64,000 nucleotides of DNA from Triplophysa rosa (lineage: Eukaryota > Chordata > Actinopteri > Cypriniformes > Nemacheilidae). The notes beneath the pieces are model-generated. The model had not been told where the DNA came from. It saw nothing but the letters and a program-made list of their open reading frames with translations, and did no database searches. Both the position numbers and the translations under genes were made by a program. The stretch lies in the NCBI RefSeq assembly GCF_024868665.1, contig NC_079893.1, positions 9,470,907 to 9,534,906 of the forward strand, given 5' to 3'. Shown in pieces: positions 23,226 through 35,805 of the stretch (positions are counted from its first letter, which is position 1; every line of letters begins with the position of its first letter).

Positions 23226-23705
23226 CAATGCAAGTCGGTTGTAATATCACCCATAAAATATTTCTGCTATCAGACATCCTGAACATTTCAATGGTCTCTA
23301 TGCACGCGTGACTTCCACATTTAACTCAAGAACCTTCAGCAGTTTCCGGTTGGGGAGACTTAAAGAAGAGAGAAATGGGAAACTGAGAAAATAGTTACAT
23401 TTAGCAGATGCTGTACAGTACATTGCGGCACACTGCAGTGGTATATAGAAGTGTATTTGAATGTTATAACGACATGTAAACTTATGAAACTATCATTTCA
23501 AATACGGTACAACAGCACTTCTATATACCACTGCATGTGCCGCAGTGTACAGCATGTGCTAATTTTAACTATTTTCTCAGTTTCCCATTTCTTTCTGCGT
23601 TTCCGTGAAATGCAGAAGTAACGCGTTCATACAGCCCATTGAAATGTCCAGGATGTCTGATAGCAGAAATATTTTATGGGTGGTATTACAACCGACTTAC
23701 ATCCA
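23226..23705. mobile_element. Foldback element: long imperfect hairpin
   Basis: Two arms of roughly 215-240 bp (about 23226-23466 and 23493-23705) are reverse complements, with scattered mismatches and small gaps. They are separated by a loop of about 25 bases. The outer arm contains AAGTCGGTTGTAATA and the inner arm CAGTGGTATATAGAAGTG. No coding frame is present. A transcript would fold into one very long stem. Confidence 0.85.
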
Positions 23706-24151
23706 TTTATAGAAAATATTTAGGAAATTAACAAACAGGTTTTCCATTTTAATAGTGCATTTTTGATATGGCTATTGCTGAGTTCGAAACTGAAACTCTT
23801 TCACCCATGTTTGTGCTTACGCTCTGCTTTAACCAAAGTGTGAAACTGGTCTAACACTCGGTCTTGTTACACATCTAAAAGCACTTCCACTTATGAGACA
23901 AACCAGCCCTTAAATGCTTCAATGTGGCTAATGGAGATGCATTACATTCTGTCCTTCCTGAAAGACGTCTTTGTTCGATGAGGTGCCCTAGCAAAGATCA
24001 GCGAATGGCAGACCTGAATTTAAAACACCTTTGCTGAAGGGCAGAGCCCTTATTTTCTTTCGATGGCTTATTTTATTTAGACAATTTTTTAAAACAGTGT
24101 TGGGGAAAGATGAGAAATATTTGGCCATTTCAGAGTCCCTGCAATTAAATG

Positions 24152-24696
24152 CAGGGTTTTTCCTGCATAGAGAAATTGGAGGCGGCCGCCTCCGTTAAAT
24201 GTCGTGCCGCGTCAGGCTCTCGCCAAAATTATGTTGTGAGTGAGTCTTCATACACACACGCACATTGCGTTCAGAACGACTCGCACACGAATGACTCATT
24301 TGAACCGATTCATTTAAACTATTGAACTTTTCAGTCACTAGCGAATACAAGAGATCATTGAATCATTTAAAATGAACCACAGAGAATGCAAGATGTGAAT
24401 GAGCTTTGCTCATTTAATTAGACTGGTTAATTCAGTTGGCTATTGTGGGCTGAAAAGTTAGTTGAAAATGATCAAAAAAGCTTTATTTGATAAAAAACAT
24501 TTCTGTTTGGTTGAATAAAAGTAATGTTTTATATAACTTAATAATTGTCATTTTTATCTAATTTTATTAGAAACTTTTAATATGTCAAACTCAGTCACTT
24601 TGGTTAAGCCACTTAAAGGTATGGTAGGCCTACGTGTGTGTGTACAAGATCAGGATGGCACCACACCCGCCTCATTTTGAGCCAGGAAAAACCCTG
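24152..24696. mobile_element. hAT-type non-autonomous element
   Basis: Left end CAGGGTTTTTCCTGC; reversed right end CAGGGTTTTTCCTGGC. Perfect 8-bp duplication ATTAAATG (24144-24151 and 24697-24704). 545 bp, no coding frame. Confidence 0.9.
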
Positions 24697-24710
24697 ATTA
24701 AATGTATTCA

Positions 24711-25508
24711 TTAAAGGGGTGCTGCAACGGTGTGTCATGCATTCTGACTTCTTTACAATTTTAAACGTGCTGTCTTCTCATGCTTAACATGGTCAACTTG
24801 TCAAAAAACGAGTTGAGCGTATTACATAGTATTTCTGTGCTCAATACACTCCCCCAGCGATCATACAGGTTTCGGAAAGTTTTTCTGAAGATATAAAACT
24901 GTTTCGTAACAATTTTTCTTAGTCCCTTATTGGACAATTCTCCTGGAAAAGCACACGGCACACCCACGCGGCAGCAAGGAGAACAGGAGAAGGAGCATGC
25001 GCAGACGTCACTTTCACTTGTGTGCAGGAGAGAGAGAGAGCATACATTCACGAAGTTCAGGTGTTTGTTCACTGCATTTGGGTGATGAATGTTATATAAG
25101 CGGTGGATATAACGCTGGATTTGGAGATCGTTTGAAACTGATACATGGAGCCGTCCCAGTGCTAAAAGATTCCGGACATGAACCGCATGCGGTGAGTGAA
25201 ACTGATGTCTGTGTTTTGTTGGCAATGGATGCGCACATGCTTTGGTTCAGCCTACCCCTCCCCCCACACACGACGTATGATTTCGGAAATAATCGTACAG
25301 CTGTATCTAGCTTTTATAAATGTGATCAAACTAAATACTCTTCGAAGATACGAAGTATGCAATACTACTCTATAGGTACTTAAGATTAATATGAGATTAA
25401 TACGCAGAAACCGCGTGTGTTAGGGCCACTTTAATGAAACAAAAAAGTGTCAAGTGGGTCACATACTGTAGGTTGCAGTACATATATGTAACCATGGCAA
25501 CCGAGCGC
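24711..25508. repeat. Composite repeat: module B joined to truncated module A
   Basis: 24711-25154 is module B (reverse complement of 18922-19337) and 25175-25434 is module A without its left inverted repeat. The flank to 25508 is shared with 18435-18504. Outer ends read TTAAAGGGG and, reversed, TTAAAGTGG, so the composite may itself have moved as a unit. Confidence 0.6.
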
Positions 25509-26223
25509 CAGATTGTTCATTAAGTGACATCAATACAATTGCTAATTTCGTCTCATTCCTCCTCCAGCAGTCTCATTCTACAGTATTCGACTGTGCGTTT
25601 TGTGCAAATTTCTGTGAGAACACATCCGTTCACTCTATTTGTTTTTTGAAGGATGTTCTTATTTATAAGAAATCTCAAACAGCCTTGCGGGGTAAACTGC
25701 GGAAAAATAGATAGAGCACATGCCGTGCTAGCCCTTGTTTTCCTGTAATGTGACTGTGCTCTATACAAATGTTTTTACCCAAGTGTGCTATTTTTCCATG
25801 TCGTGAAATATTGCCATTGACAACAGAACACTTGCGTCCAGGGTTTGGAAGATGATTTTGATATGGATGGTCATTTATGACAGGGATAAAATGCAGAGGT
25901 TTGCAGATCATAATATCAAGTTGACCTAAAGGGAACAGTCACTGCCAAAGATCTGCAATTTCTACTTAACAGTGTTCCTAATACGTATTTTAGCTTGTTT
26001 TAAAAACACAACTAAAATTTGTTAAATGTATTATTATCTTATAATTTTGGCAAGTATGAAACTATGGAAATGTGCAAAATGACCAAACATCAAGCTGTTA
26101 CAGACCTTTAACTTTTGAAACAGCTACGAAACATATTTCATATCAAACATACAACAACATGTATTAAACAGTTTTTTAATGAAAACCTGACCATAATAAC
26201 CATTTAATGAGAATACTCAAGTA
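25509..26223. other. Unassigned sequence
   Basis: No supported gene or repeat. Confidence 0.4.
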
Positions 26224-26930
26224 TAGAGGGTATGGACCCTCTACTTTACCACGTGATCACGTCAGACCGCGCTCCCGTGAGGGGCAAAACTTTCAGCAAA
26301 ATGACTGCTTACAATATCAGTGTAACTAGGAAGGCAGGACGAGAGCCGTGAGGGAATGGTGCGAGGCCGGTGACGCGAGTGATAATGAGTGTCAGCTGTG
26401 CATTGCACCGGTCTCGCACAGCTCTCCTCCTGCCTTCCTAGTTACACTGATATTGACCTTCCTAGACGAGCGACAGGAGTGTACGAAGAGAGGACCAGGC
26501 CTGGACATTGTGTTAAGTTTTATTTATGTTTGTGTGGCCGTCAGTTGACCGTGAGGTAGCTGTCGGCCTTTACTTTCGTTTTGTTGTTGGTTTATTTTAT
26601 TAAAAGTTTATTTAATGTTCGCCAGTTCCCGCCTCCTTCCTTCCTTACTTTGAACATTGTTACAATCAGGAAATTCCGTGAAACCAGGAACACTTGATTA
26701 CTTTGTAAGGAATAGGGAAGTCGTAAGGATCACCGTCGAGTTCAGCTGCCTGTAATTTCAGCAAATAATTGCGTGTTTTAGACCCGGTTTCTTTGTTTCT
26801 CCTATTCTCCTCAGCCATTTTGCTGCGTGTTTTACCACTCAGGGGAATGTGTCCTGGCGCTCAAGGGGGAAGTGTCCCAGCGTGTTCACGTGGGAAAGTG
26901 ACGTCAATGCATACCCTCTATTAGCTACAC
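26224..26930. mobile_element. MITE with TAGAGGGTAT termini, split by a solo LTR
   Basis: The left TAGAGGGTAT (26224-26233) is inverted at 26921-26930. Further in, both ends share GTGA..ACGTCA-like words. The solo LTR 26321-26664 interrupts it. Target-site length is unclear; a TA duplication is possible. Confidence 0.6.
26321..26664 (+). mobile_element. Solo LTR with inverted inner copy of its own start and flank
   Basis: 344 bp, TGTAAC...GTTACA. The perfect 5-bp duplication ATCAG flanks it (26316-26320 and 26665-26669). The first about 45 bases recur inverted at about 26402-26446. The inverted copy continues 9 bases past the LTR edge into what should be host flank (26447-26455 mirrors 26312-26320). 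Confidence 0.75.
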
Positions 26931-26935
26931 TGTGA

Positions 26936-27127
26936 AAAATCTAATTTTACAGAATTTTACTATTTTATTTGACAGAAATTTCACATATTTTTGAAATTAT
27001 TTTTGGTAACAAAAAGTCAAATTACAGACAAATTTACAAGTTGTGAAATAGCAAAAAATTTTTTAGCTTTTTTCTGCAACCCCAGCTGCTAGAATATTAT
27101 TTTATTTTTTACATTTTTTATAGTGTA
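26936..27127. mobile_element. Short MITE, TACACTGTGAAAAAT termini
   Basis: Left TACACTGTGAAAAAT versus reversed right end TACACTATAAAAAATG. 192 bp, AT-rich. Directly abuts the preceding MITE. Confidence 0.65.
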
Positions 27128-27353
27128 CTTTATTTTGGGTGCAATGCACCTTTTGCTTTCTCATAGACTTGCTCTAAATGGTGGCTTAAGATGTAGAAAT
27201 ACAAAGCAACTTTCTTTTAGCGAAATGTTTAGCTACAATTTAAAATGACCAAACAAGTTAAAAGTGCAGTAAGCAATTTTTGAGAAATGTTGTTGACATT
27301 TGGAATCAACCTCTAAACCAACACACTCCTTCCATGCTGATATCATTGCTGAC

Positions 27354-28603
27354 TAGGGGTGTAACGATACACTCAGCTCATGATTCGGTACATATCTCGA
27401 TGCTGGGTTCATGATACGATACACATCTCTATATTTTGAACAAAATTCAAAAATGAAACTGAAATTTAAATAACATTTATTTTCAAAATATTAACAATTT
27501 CAGTAACTTATTTTGTTGCACATACAACTTAATGAAGAATTTTTACATTTTAAGGCTAACTGAAATTAGTGTCAATTTTGACAGCAAATTTTTATTTAGT
27601 TTTAGTCATAGTCTTTTGACTAAAATGCAATTAAGTTTTAGTCATCCCAATTTATCATAGTTTTAGTCTATTTTTAGTCGACAAAATCTACATTATATTA
27701 GTCTACTAAAATCTATCTGGATTAACTCATTTAATTGGTGTAATTAAATGTTCCATACAAAGATTTAACTGTTTTGACATAGTTTACTTAACCTTGGAAT
27801 TAAATTAAACCAGGTCATTACCTTTATTCTTCAGAAAAGTTGAGTAACTACTGGATATGCATTGTTGTAACACAGAGAATATTAGACCATGAACGACATG
27901 TAGCAGTTCATTCAGTCTCATTTTGACTCGTTTGTTCAGTGAAGGGCGTGTTCATTCAGTACATTCAACCAATGAAACGCTCTGACAGAGCTCACGCTCA
28001 AGCGCTATTGGCTCGTGTCACTTTGAAGCTGTGCTGTCTTTGCTTGAGACAGTAATGAATGAGAAAAGTCTTTCAAAAAGGCATATTACATAAACTGTAT
28101 GACATTTCTTCAAATTACATACTTGTTTTTTAGCATGTCATTCGATCTTTTAAAATACAGTACGACTCACTTCATTGCTTCTCTGATCGGAACAGCGCTG
28201 GTTTCTTTTGGCTTCCTTTATGTTGCATATCACGTTATCCAGCAGCTCACGTTTGCGGATAAATTAACATTGCCATTTAAAAACGTTTGTGCTGCCTTTG
28301 TAATGAGTTTCAGGGTGACTCGCCTGCAGTCACGCTTCAAGTTTGCTGTGTTTTAACGGCGATTGTGAAGGAAAATATGACGCTTTGTAAACCACTTGGA
28401 GACAGACTGTGTCTTGTGCTTCTCTCTCTACGCATATGTGAGATAAGCACACGTGACGCACTGGCGCAGTGTAGGTAGCGTCTTGACTGCTGAACGAATA
28501 GAATTAAACATCACATCGTAAAATATCCCCATCTCTCTTCGATACGCATCGTGATATTTTTGCATCGCGATATATCGTTATACGAAGTATCGTTACACCC
28601 CTA
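27354..28603. mobile_element. hAT-type element, TAGGGGTGTAACGATAC termini
   Basis: TAGGGGTGTAACGATAC is present at both ends in inverted orientation. The flanks TTGCTGAC (27346-27353) and TTGCTGAT (28604-28611) match at 7 of 8 bases. The interior includes TTTTAGTCA-type repeats (27590-27720). The 85-residue frame at 28099 has no recognisable transposase motif. Confidence 0.85.
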
Positions 28604-28701
28604 TTGCTGATTTATAGGGAAAAATGCTAAAAATGTCTGTGAATGTATTGGGTGTGACCTATACGAACCTACTTTGGAATCATCAGGTAAAACAGTGGCC
28701 A

Positions 28702-28828
28702 CCTACATTTACATTTACATTTATGCATTTGGCAGATGCTTTTATCCAAAGCGATTTACATTGCATTATCCTATACATTTGTTTCTAAATATGTGCAATC
28801 CCCTGGGATTACCACTGAGCTCCCTGTA
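28702..28828 (-). mobile_element. SINE fragment (tail and part of body)
   Basis: The minus-strand tail matches the SINE at 59657-59822 (TTTGGATAAAAG...CAAATGC wording). The tRNA-like body is largely deleted. Confidence 0.65.
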
Positions 28829-29649
28829 CCTCTTCCTTACTACCTCTGCACGACCCAAACAGAAAACAGCATGATGGTTCTGCTTTCAAATGGCAGCTCC
28901 GTTCTGCTTTCAAACTTGCTCTTGGAAATTTTAAACCCCTGTTGTGTTTAGATGTTTAATTTAAAATAAAAACCTTGTCAAGGCATGTCGCCATGGATCC
29001 TATGTGTCTGTTTTCAATCCCTGCCATGGTAATAAAAAACCTGCAGACAGGTTGAATGGAGACGGCACGGCTGGAAATATTCAATGAACAGTGGTGGACA
29101 TCTCTCGCTCCAGATCCCCCGGTCGACCCGGAGTGTGGACAGTGTTTCCAGGGTGGAAGTTCAAGATAGCCCCCAGCTGATCATTGAATGAGTGTTGCAT
29201 ATAAATTGCCATCATGGGGTTTTGGTTGAGGCTGTTGATGTTCCTCTATGGTGACTGTGACATTGGGCCGATTTAGAGAGTGACCCAAGAGTGGTCTCCC
29301 CTCCCCCAGCACAATGATTTGACATTTCCATCTCAAGAACTGACAAAGGTTACAGAAGTATGAGATGAGACCAGCGTGACACTTAGTAGGGGAAAATAAT
29401 AAAGTGTAAGCCCGTCCTTTATCTACCCTATTGTTTCCAAGCCCTGGCGTTTTTTTTTTTTAACTTATTTTTGATATTTTTAATTTTCCACTTTAATTTA
29501 GCTTTAGCAACTTTGTTGTTTTAAGTTTTAGATTGTTTTAGATTTTCTATTATCATTAAGGCCCTAAAAATCTACATATTGTGCCCAGTTTTCATTTACT
29601 GTATTTCTGCAAATACAATATTTTGACTTTAGAGAAATGTTTTCAGAAG
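28829..29649. other. Unassigned sequence
   Basis: 28980-29400 looks free of repeats and moderately GC. No exon was recognised. Confidence 0.4.
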
Positions 29650-29970
29650 TTCACAAAATGAAACAAAGAAAGATATTTAGAAGAATGTTAGCAACTTACA
29701 TTTCTGGTGCACCACTGACTACCATTAAAATGGTTGTCAAAAGTGTCCCAGAACTCTTTGTTTTCCTAAATTCTTCGAAAAATTTTCTTTTGTGTTGAAC
29801 AGAACAAAAAAATAATATTTTTTTATTATTACAATAATTATTTCTACTATGGTAGTCAATGGTGCCCCAGAAATGTCAGTTACTGACATTCTAAATATCT
29901 TTCTACATTATAAATTTATTCAGGATTGGAGTAATTCATCATTTCATTTTTGAGTGAACTATCCCTTTAA
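29650..29970. mobile_element. Degenerate MITE of the GGGATAGTTCACCC-type cyprinid family
   Basis: The right end ATCCCTTTAA and interior (CTTTTGTGTTGAACAGAAC; TACTATGGTAGTCA) match the better copies at 42522 and 51742. The left terminus is worn away. Confidence 0.6.
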
Positions 29971-30121
29971 TTTGACAGCACAACTGTACTATTGCAAGAG
30001 TATTTTGTTTTATTGTTTTTATATTAAATGATTAGTATACTAATCTTGCATTTCCAGAATTCTGTAATAAAACAACATAAAATATTGCTTGAATATTAAT
30101 TAGATAATAAAATTACACATG

Positions 30122-30690
30122 TGTGACCCAGGACCACGAAACCAGTCATAAGTCGCACGGGTATACTTGTAGCATATACTTGTAGCATGTAGCATATATT
30201 AGTAACTATGGGTCAAAATTATAAATTTTTCTTTTATGCCAAAAATCATTAGGTTATTAAATAAAGATAATATTTATGAAGATATTTTTTTAATTTCCTA
30301 CCATAAATATATCAAAACTTTATTTTTGTGAGTGGATGGAGCAAAATCGTGAACAAAAATGCCTAACATGCCTACAAACTTCGCTTTCTGCTGCCCTCTC
30401 TTTGGGAATTACCCAAATTTGGTATATGTAATGCTTAGAATTTCTGATTTTGGGTTCATCTAGGCTACTCTCCACAACATCATTACTGCAGTAAGCCAAT
30501 AGAGAGCTTTAAAACAAACCTGTTTCTTATCAGCAATGGCCTGCTACAAGGCCTCTGATGGACAACTTTAAAGCCAATTTTCTCAATATTTAGATCAATA
30601 TTTAGCACCCTCAGATTCCAGATTTTCAAACATTGTCCTATCCTAACAAACCATACACCAATGGAAAGCGTATTTATTCAGATGATGTAT
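30122..30690. mobile_element. MITE fragment with TGTGACCCAGGACCAC left end
   Basis: The left terminus and the body (CAGTCATAAGTCGCACGG; CCATACACCAATGGAAAGC) belong to a very common cyprinid repeat whose two ends mirror each other. The right terminus is missing. A block at about 30326-30545 has a counterpart at 60600-60670, so that longer form is its own subfamily. Confidence 0.65.
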
Positions 30691-31733
30691 AAATATTGAC
30701 TAAATATAGACAAACTAGGTACATTCCAGCATGGACAGGTTACATGACATGCCCCCTTCCTTGAGGACCAAGAACAAAATTATGCAAGGTAAAAAACAAA
30801 CGACACTGAGACTACTTTAAATAAAAATTGACAGAAAATGTACACATTTTAACATTCATATCTGATTTAACAATTTTTATAACTATTCAAAGTTATTTTA
30901 AAGAATGATTAATGCATTTTTGTTTATCAGATGTTCATGTAGCAAACAGAGGTTAATCTTTTCTTCTGCTCTATAAAAGCCTTTGAGTTTCACTTACAGT
31001 TTCAGTTCGGCTGAGTACAGAAGGGGTTGCTGATTATGCAAACTACAAAATGTATCCCCTTAAGGATTATTCACATTTATAAACAAATAATAAGCATTGC
31101 AAACTCATACAGTATGTGGCTTGTTGATTTTATGTCAGTGTCTTACCTGTAGTCTTTTATTTAGAGATTTACTGAGATCAAGGTGAATATGAAACAGCTT
31201 GACAGTCAGGAGCGTGTGCTTGCTTTTATCAATGAGATCTGAGCTGCCCCTCTTTTCTGCTACTCTGTGAGGTATTGCCTCCTCTGAGCACAAAGCTGCC
31301 AATCAATAGTGATACAACAACCCATGCATACATAATCATTCCCAGGTATGCTGAAAATTAATGACACTGACACATCAGGATTGCAAGCCATATGTTTAAT
31401 GTGCAGTTGGAAAGAATGAAAATGGAATGAAGGTCATTTTTGTCCTGAAAACAGAGCAAACAATTTTTGCTGCATTTAAATTTGCTGAATCAAAATTTTC
31501 AGGGGTTTTACAGTACTTTTTCTATGCACTTTTTGATTGTAGGTTGTGGAGGATGCTTCAAAGACCTGCAAACTTGCATACTTTAATTCGCTTCAACTTA
31601 CTATTTTTACATTTTTATGTGTTTCTTTTACTTATCAAAATAAGTTAAACAATTTCATTTAATTTTTTTATAAGTCACGTAAACTCAATCAATTCACATC
31701 CCAAAATATTGAAAAGCATGCTGAACTGTAAAG
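30691..31733. other. Unassigned sequence
   Basis: No gene or paired repeat ends found. Confidence 0.4.
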
Positions 31734-32182
31734 TAGGGCTGGGCGATGTGACGATGTTATCATATATCGCCGATGTCTCGCAAATATCCCGATGTCGATG
31801 ACAGATACCAGACGATAATTGATGATAATGGAAAATATGCGTTATAACATTATCAAGCGATGTAGGCTTTAGCGTGAACGTTAATGTTCATACAGTATGC
31901 CCAGGCAGTCAGTAACAGTGACAGAATTTTGGAAGCGCTGTTTTGTTGGGTCAGTTGAAAGTGCTGCTGTTTTCTGCCGGTCGCTGCACAGATAGACCAA
32001 GAGAAAGACGAGCTGCGTCGGCAAAGCAAAACCTCACGCTCACGGGGCTGTAGCGGTAATGTTATTACGCATATTTTCCATTATTATCGATTATCGTCTG
32101 GTATCTGTCTGTTGTAATCGACATCGGGATATTTGCGAGAAATCGGCGATATACGATAGCATCGTCACATCGCCCAGCCCTA
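31734..32182. mobile_element. MITE with about 105-bp terminal inverted repeats
   Basis: Ends read TAGGGCTGGGCGATGTGACG inverted. Similarity between the arms extends about 100 bases inward to GGAAAATATGCG. 449 bp. hAT-like ends, but the 8-base flanks (CTGTAAAG, GTAGAGAG) do not match. Confidence 0.8.
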
Positions 32183-34532
32183 GTAGAGAGTGTATAGGAA
32201 AGAAAATAATAAATGAGATCTCTGGTCATCTCAATGAAGTTCCAGAGATTCTCTCAAAATGAAATGATCTGATCTACTGTATTAGATCTTTATGAATTTA
32301 TATGAGTTATTAGTTATATGAGCTTATTTCTTTAAGACAAATTGAACAAGAAACATTTGAGACACTCAATGATACTCAAACGAAACATAACTGAGATCCA
32401 AGTCACCCAAGCATTGAAAAAGCAACAACGTTTTTATAACATTTACAATACAGTTTTCTCTGAGACGGGCGAGTGTGTGCTAAGATTTTACAATGTGGAG
32501 CCTGTGAGGGTTTTCTTGTTGACGTGTGATCTGACGGGTGGCTGTTCATGTGTGTGAAAGCCACAAAGATGACAAACAGACCAAAAATAAAACAAGGAGG
32601 AGGAGGAAGTACTTGAAGAATGTTATGCCCTATTTGAACCTGTGCTGACGGCAGTACACAAACAGGATCAAAAACAAAAGAAATGTCCACGTCTCAGATC
32701 GGAGCAAAGACACGAGCATAACCTGCAATGTGGTCAGAGGCATGTACTGTACAGTACATTTCATTCTTCAAAGCTCAGGCCAACTGTCAGTCAGATGAAT
32801 AATATAAGCCGGTGTACGGGGACAAACAGTCATCCACGTACAATTAACAATTGTTTACGGTGAGACACAGTATCATAATGGACAGGGCCCCAGCATTTAA
32901 GCCACTGAAAACACCCTCACATTTTGTTTATTGTAATGAGATTTTTTCACTCTGGCCTATAGCAGAGCAGTTCAATTTCATTAGTAATTACCGCCGTAAT
33001 CGCCCCACTGTCTGCATGTTCAATCTGTAACATTATCCATTTTCTTGAAACTCCTTTCTTGTGCAAATGAGAATGTGAAGAGGCGATTAATGATCAAATA
33101 ACAGAACATGCTGTTTGAGCATCAAGAGGGCGGAGAAGGTCAGGGTTTTGCTTTTGTCCTTTTGTTGTTTTTGATCGACTTTGAAATCCAATGGGCCTGT
33201 ATGCTAATGACATGCAAATGAAACATAAATTAGCAGTTTTGTACGAGATCCTGGTGGCGTTCTTGTGCTAACCTCATATTAAGATTTGACTGTCGGGCAG
33301 TTTTTGTGCGTGTGTGAATAAAACAGGAAATAGAAAAAATGTGTGGCCCTTTATTTTTATTTTGAAGGTATGCAAATAGTTCAGGAATAGGTTAAAATCT
33401 TAAAATGTTTACATTTCTAGCCTCGTGTTGTTCCAAACCTGCGTACTGTTCTCTCTCTATCAAAGAAAAAATGTTAATCTGTTCCATGCAACATTACAAA
33501 GTTAACACTGGATGTTAAGTTCCTAAAAGGTTTTGTTATTGTTTTTCCTTTACTTTTTCAAACTTTTCAGACAGCTCATGGTTTCTATTAAATGTTCTAT
33601 GCAAAAGATCTATGTGGACATACTTTTTCAAACTTTTTTCAAACAATGTTTTCTGAAACTCTAACTTAACAGAAAATAATTAATAATTAACAGAAAAAAA
33701 GTCAGTATTAAACTTACTGTATATAAGTGCAGATGGACACTTGGAGTTTAGCTGTATGAATGTTAATACATTATGTGCGTTAATATGTTTAGCTGCGGCA
33801 AGCTGTTTGTTTTGCTAATGAACAGGGGCGAACACTGGGGTTAGTTTCGTTTTAAACGTCTCAAATCTTTAGTGCTTAGGCTGAAAAATCTGTCACAGCA
33901 AACTAGCTCTCACGTTGTGTGTGTAACATTATAACTTGTTTTCAATTTTCAAACCTGCATCACATATCAGCATATAGCTATGATGTTATGACAAACAATA
34001 TTGCTGATGATCTGCCTTTTATTCTACTGTTTTGTCTATGCTTTGTTTTGTTACCCATTAAGCATTATGTATAGGACTTCAATTTACCTAATCAAGTCAA
34101 CTCTTTACACAGATTCACATATTTGTACTTATTAATAAAGTATAATCAAGGAATTAATGTTGGATCTTCCAAATGGATAGGCTTGCTATATATGGGTATT
34201 GGGCATAACATCTATTTTACAAGTTACAAGTCAACATCTGCATAAACTCTTATTATGACTGTTGCTGTGATAGGCCTGAAGACTAACACCTCTGCATTCA
34301 TTATAGTTGACTTAACCGTGGCAGTCGTAATCATACCTGTCAACACTCCCGTTTTGGCAAGGAGTCTCCCGTTTTTCTCACCCATTTCCTGCCAGCCTCC
34401 CGTTTTGTTATTTCTCCCGTGAAACTCCCATATTTCAGTTATCTCTCCTTTGAAACTCCCGGACCAACGGGAACCAGAACGTGTTCACGTTAACACAGGG
34501 TGGTTCCGTGGCTTGAGCCACTGCCTATTTGC
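32183..34532. other. Mostly unassigned sequence with a possible regulatory island
   Basis: 32930-33260 appears free of repeats and has homeobox- and octamer-like words (see findings). Around 34335-34470 is a CTCCCGTTTT-rich end of an unplaced repeat. No exon could be supported. Confidence 0.35.
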
Positions 34533-34680
34533 CAGGGGCGTCGCAGACCCCTTTTACTGGGGCAAGTTCCCCAGCATAAATCTGCTGTGCCCCAGCATAA
34601 ATTTCAAGTTTAAGTTTTAACAGATTTGTTTATTTTTCATTGTAATCACATACATTGATAATAGCGGCAAAAACGTAGTA

Positions 34681-34930
34681 GGGCCTCATTTGCCTACTCA
34701 CAGATTTGATCGTAAAGCGTGCGTACGCAAAAATCCACTGTTGTGAAACTGTTCAGCTGCGTGCAATTTCACGATCATTTTAGATTTATAGATTTCACAT
34801 CTGACAGAGAGGCGTACACGTGTTTTCTGTGCTTACGTTCGTTCTATGAATCACACATACGCACTTTTAGAAATGATCGGAAAATCTAATTTAGGATGGT
34901 TTCTACGCAACATTTTATAAATGAGGCCCC
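34681..34930. mobile_element. MITE with GGGCCTCATTT termini
   Basis: GGGCCTCATTT at the left is inverted as AAATGAGGCCC at the right. About 250 bp, non-coding, nested in the hAT element. Confidence 0.8.
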
Positions 34931-35805
34931 TAATTCACAATTGTAAAAGCGATGCAATCGCGAATTTTAACCTGTCCGAAAACACAAACTTGTGCCGTAC
35001 TTTCGCGCAGAAATCCATGTCACCGCACGTCTTGTGTGCCACAACAACAGCACGCAGCGGCGCAGTGCACACGCAGGTTCGCAAAGGTGACGACACGCGA
35101 CTGAGGTAGGCTATGAAAACATGACGAAACTAAAGTAAGTTTCTAAATAATATCAATCATCTTATTTTGACTCGATCAGTAGATGGACATCAGAATTTGT
35201 TTGTGCAAATTTTGAGGGAGGTAAGACTTGATAAACTACTGTGCATCCCCAGCCAGGGGCGGATTAAGGTGGTCAGGGGTCCCTAGGCTGCTCTTTGGGT
35301 GAGGCCCCCCTTAGGTGGCTTTCAGGTGCCTTTCACGCTTGCAGTTTAGTTCGGAACGAAGCACGGTTTGTATGAAAAGCCGCTAATGTAAAAGCTGTCA
35401 CGCGAACTCAGGTGCGCACCAGGGTACCGAACCCTGCGCATGCGCTTTAGCTGATTTCAATGAATTCATTAAAACACATGTAAGAAATGATAGCGTTGGT
35501 AATTTACCTTGCATTTGAGCAAGAGTGAGCCTGCATTGTTTTGCGCGTTGCGAGTGGAATCAGAGCGGCAAATGAATGGTAATACGATGTTTCCAGGTTT
35601 AAAAATAGTCCTGATAAATAGTCTGTTTGCAAGCAGCAGAAACCTCTGTAAGCGAACATACATCAAAACCAAGTGCTGTTTACTCTGCGCTGCGCATAAT
35701 AGCATCAAGCCATTAAAAAAACAATAAATTGACCGTGTTCTGTTTACTATCATGTGTCATGACGTAAGATGAGATGAATGCAAATGCACCAGGCAGGGTT
35801 CGATA

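Noticed and set aside
28099..28356. 85-residue hydrophobic frame, possible membrane protein
   Set aside because: Inside a hAT-type element; AT-rich codons, no homology I recognise, no supporting signals. Probably chance.
31726..32190. 8-bp hAT duplication around the GGGCTGGGCGAT element
   Set aside because: The flanks CTGTAAAG and GTAGAGAG do not match well enough, so it is listed only as a MITE.
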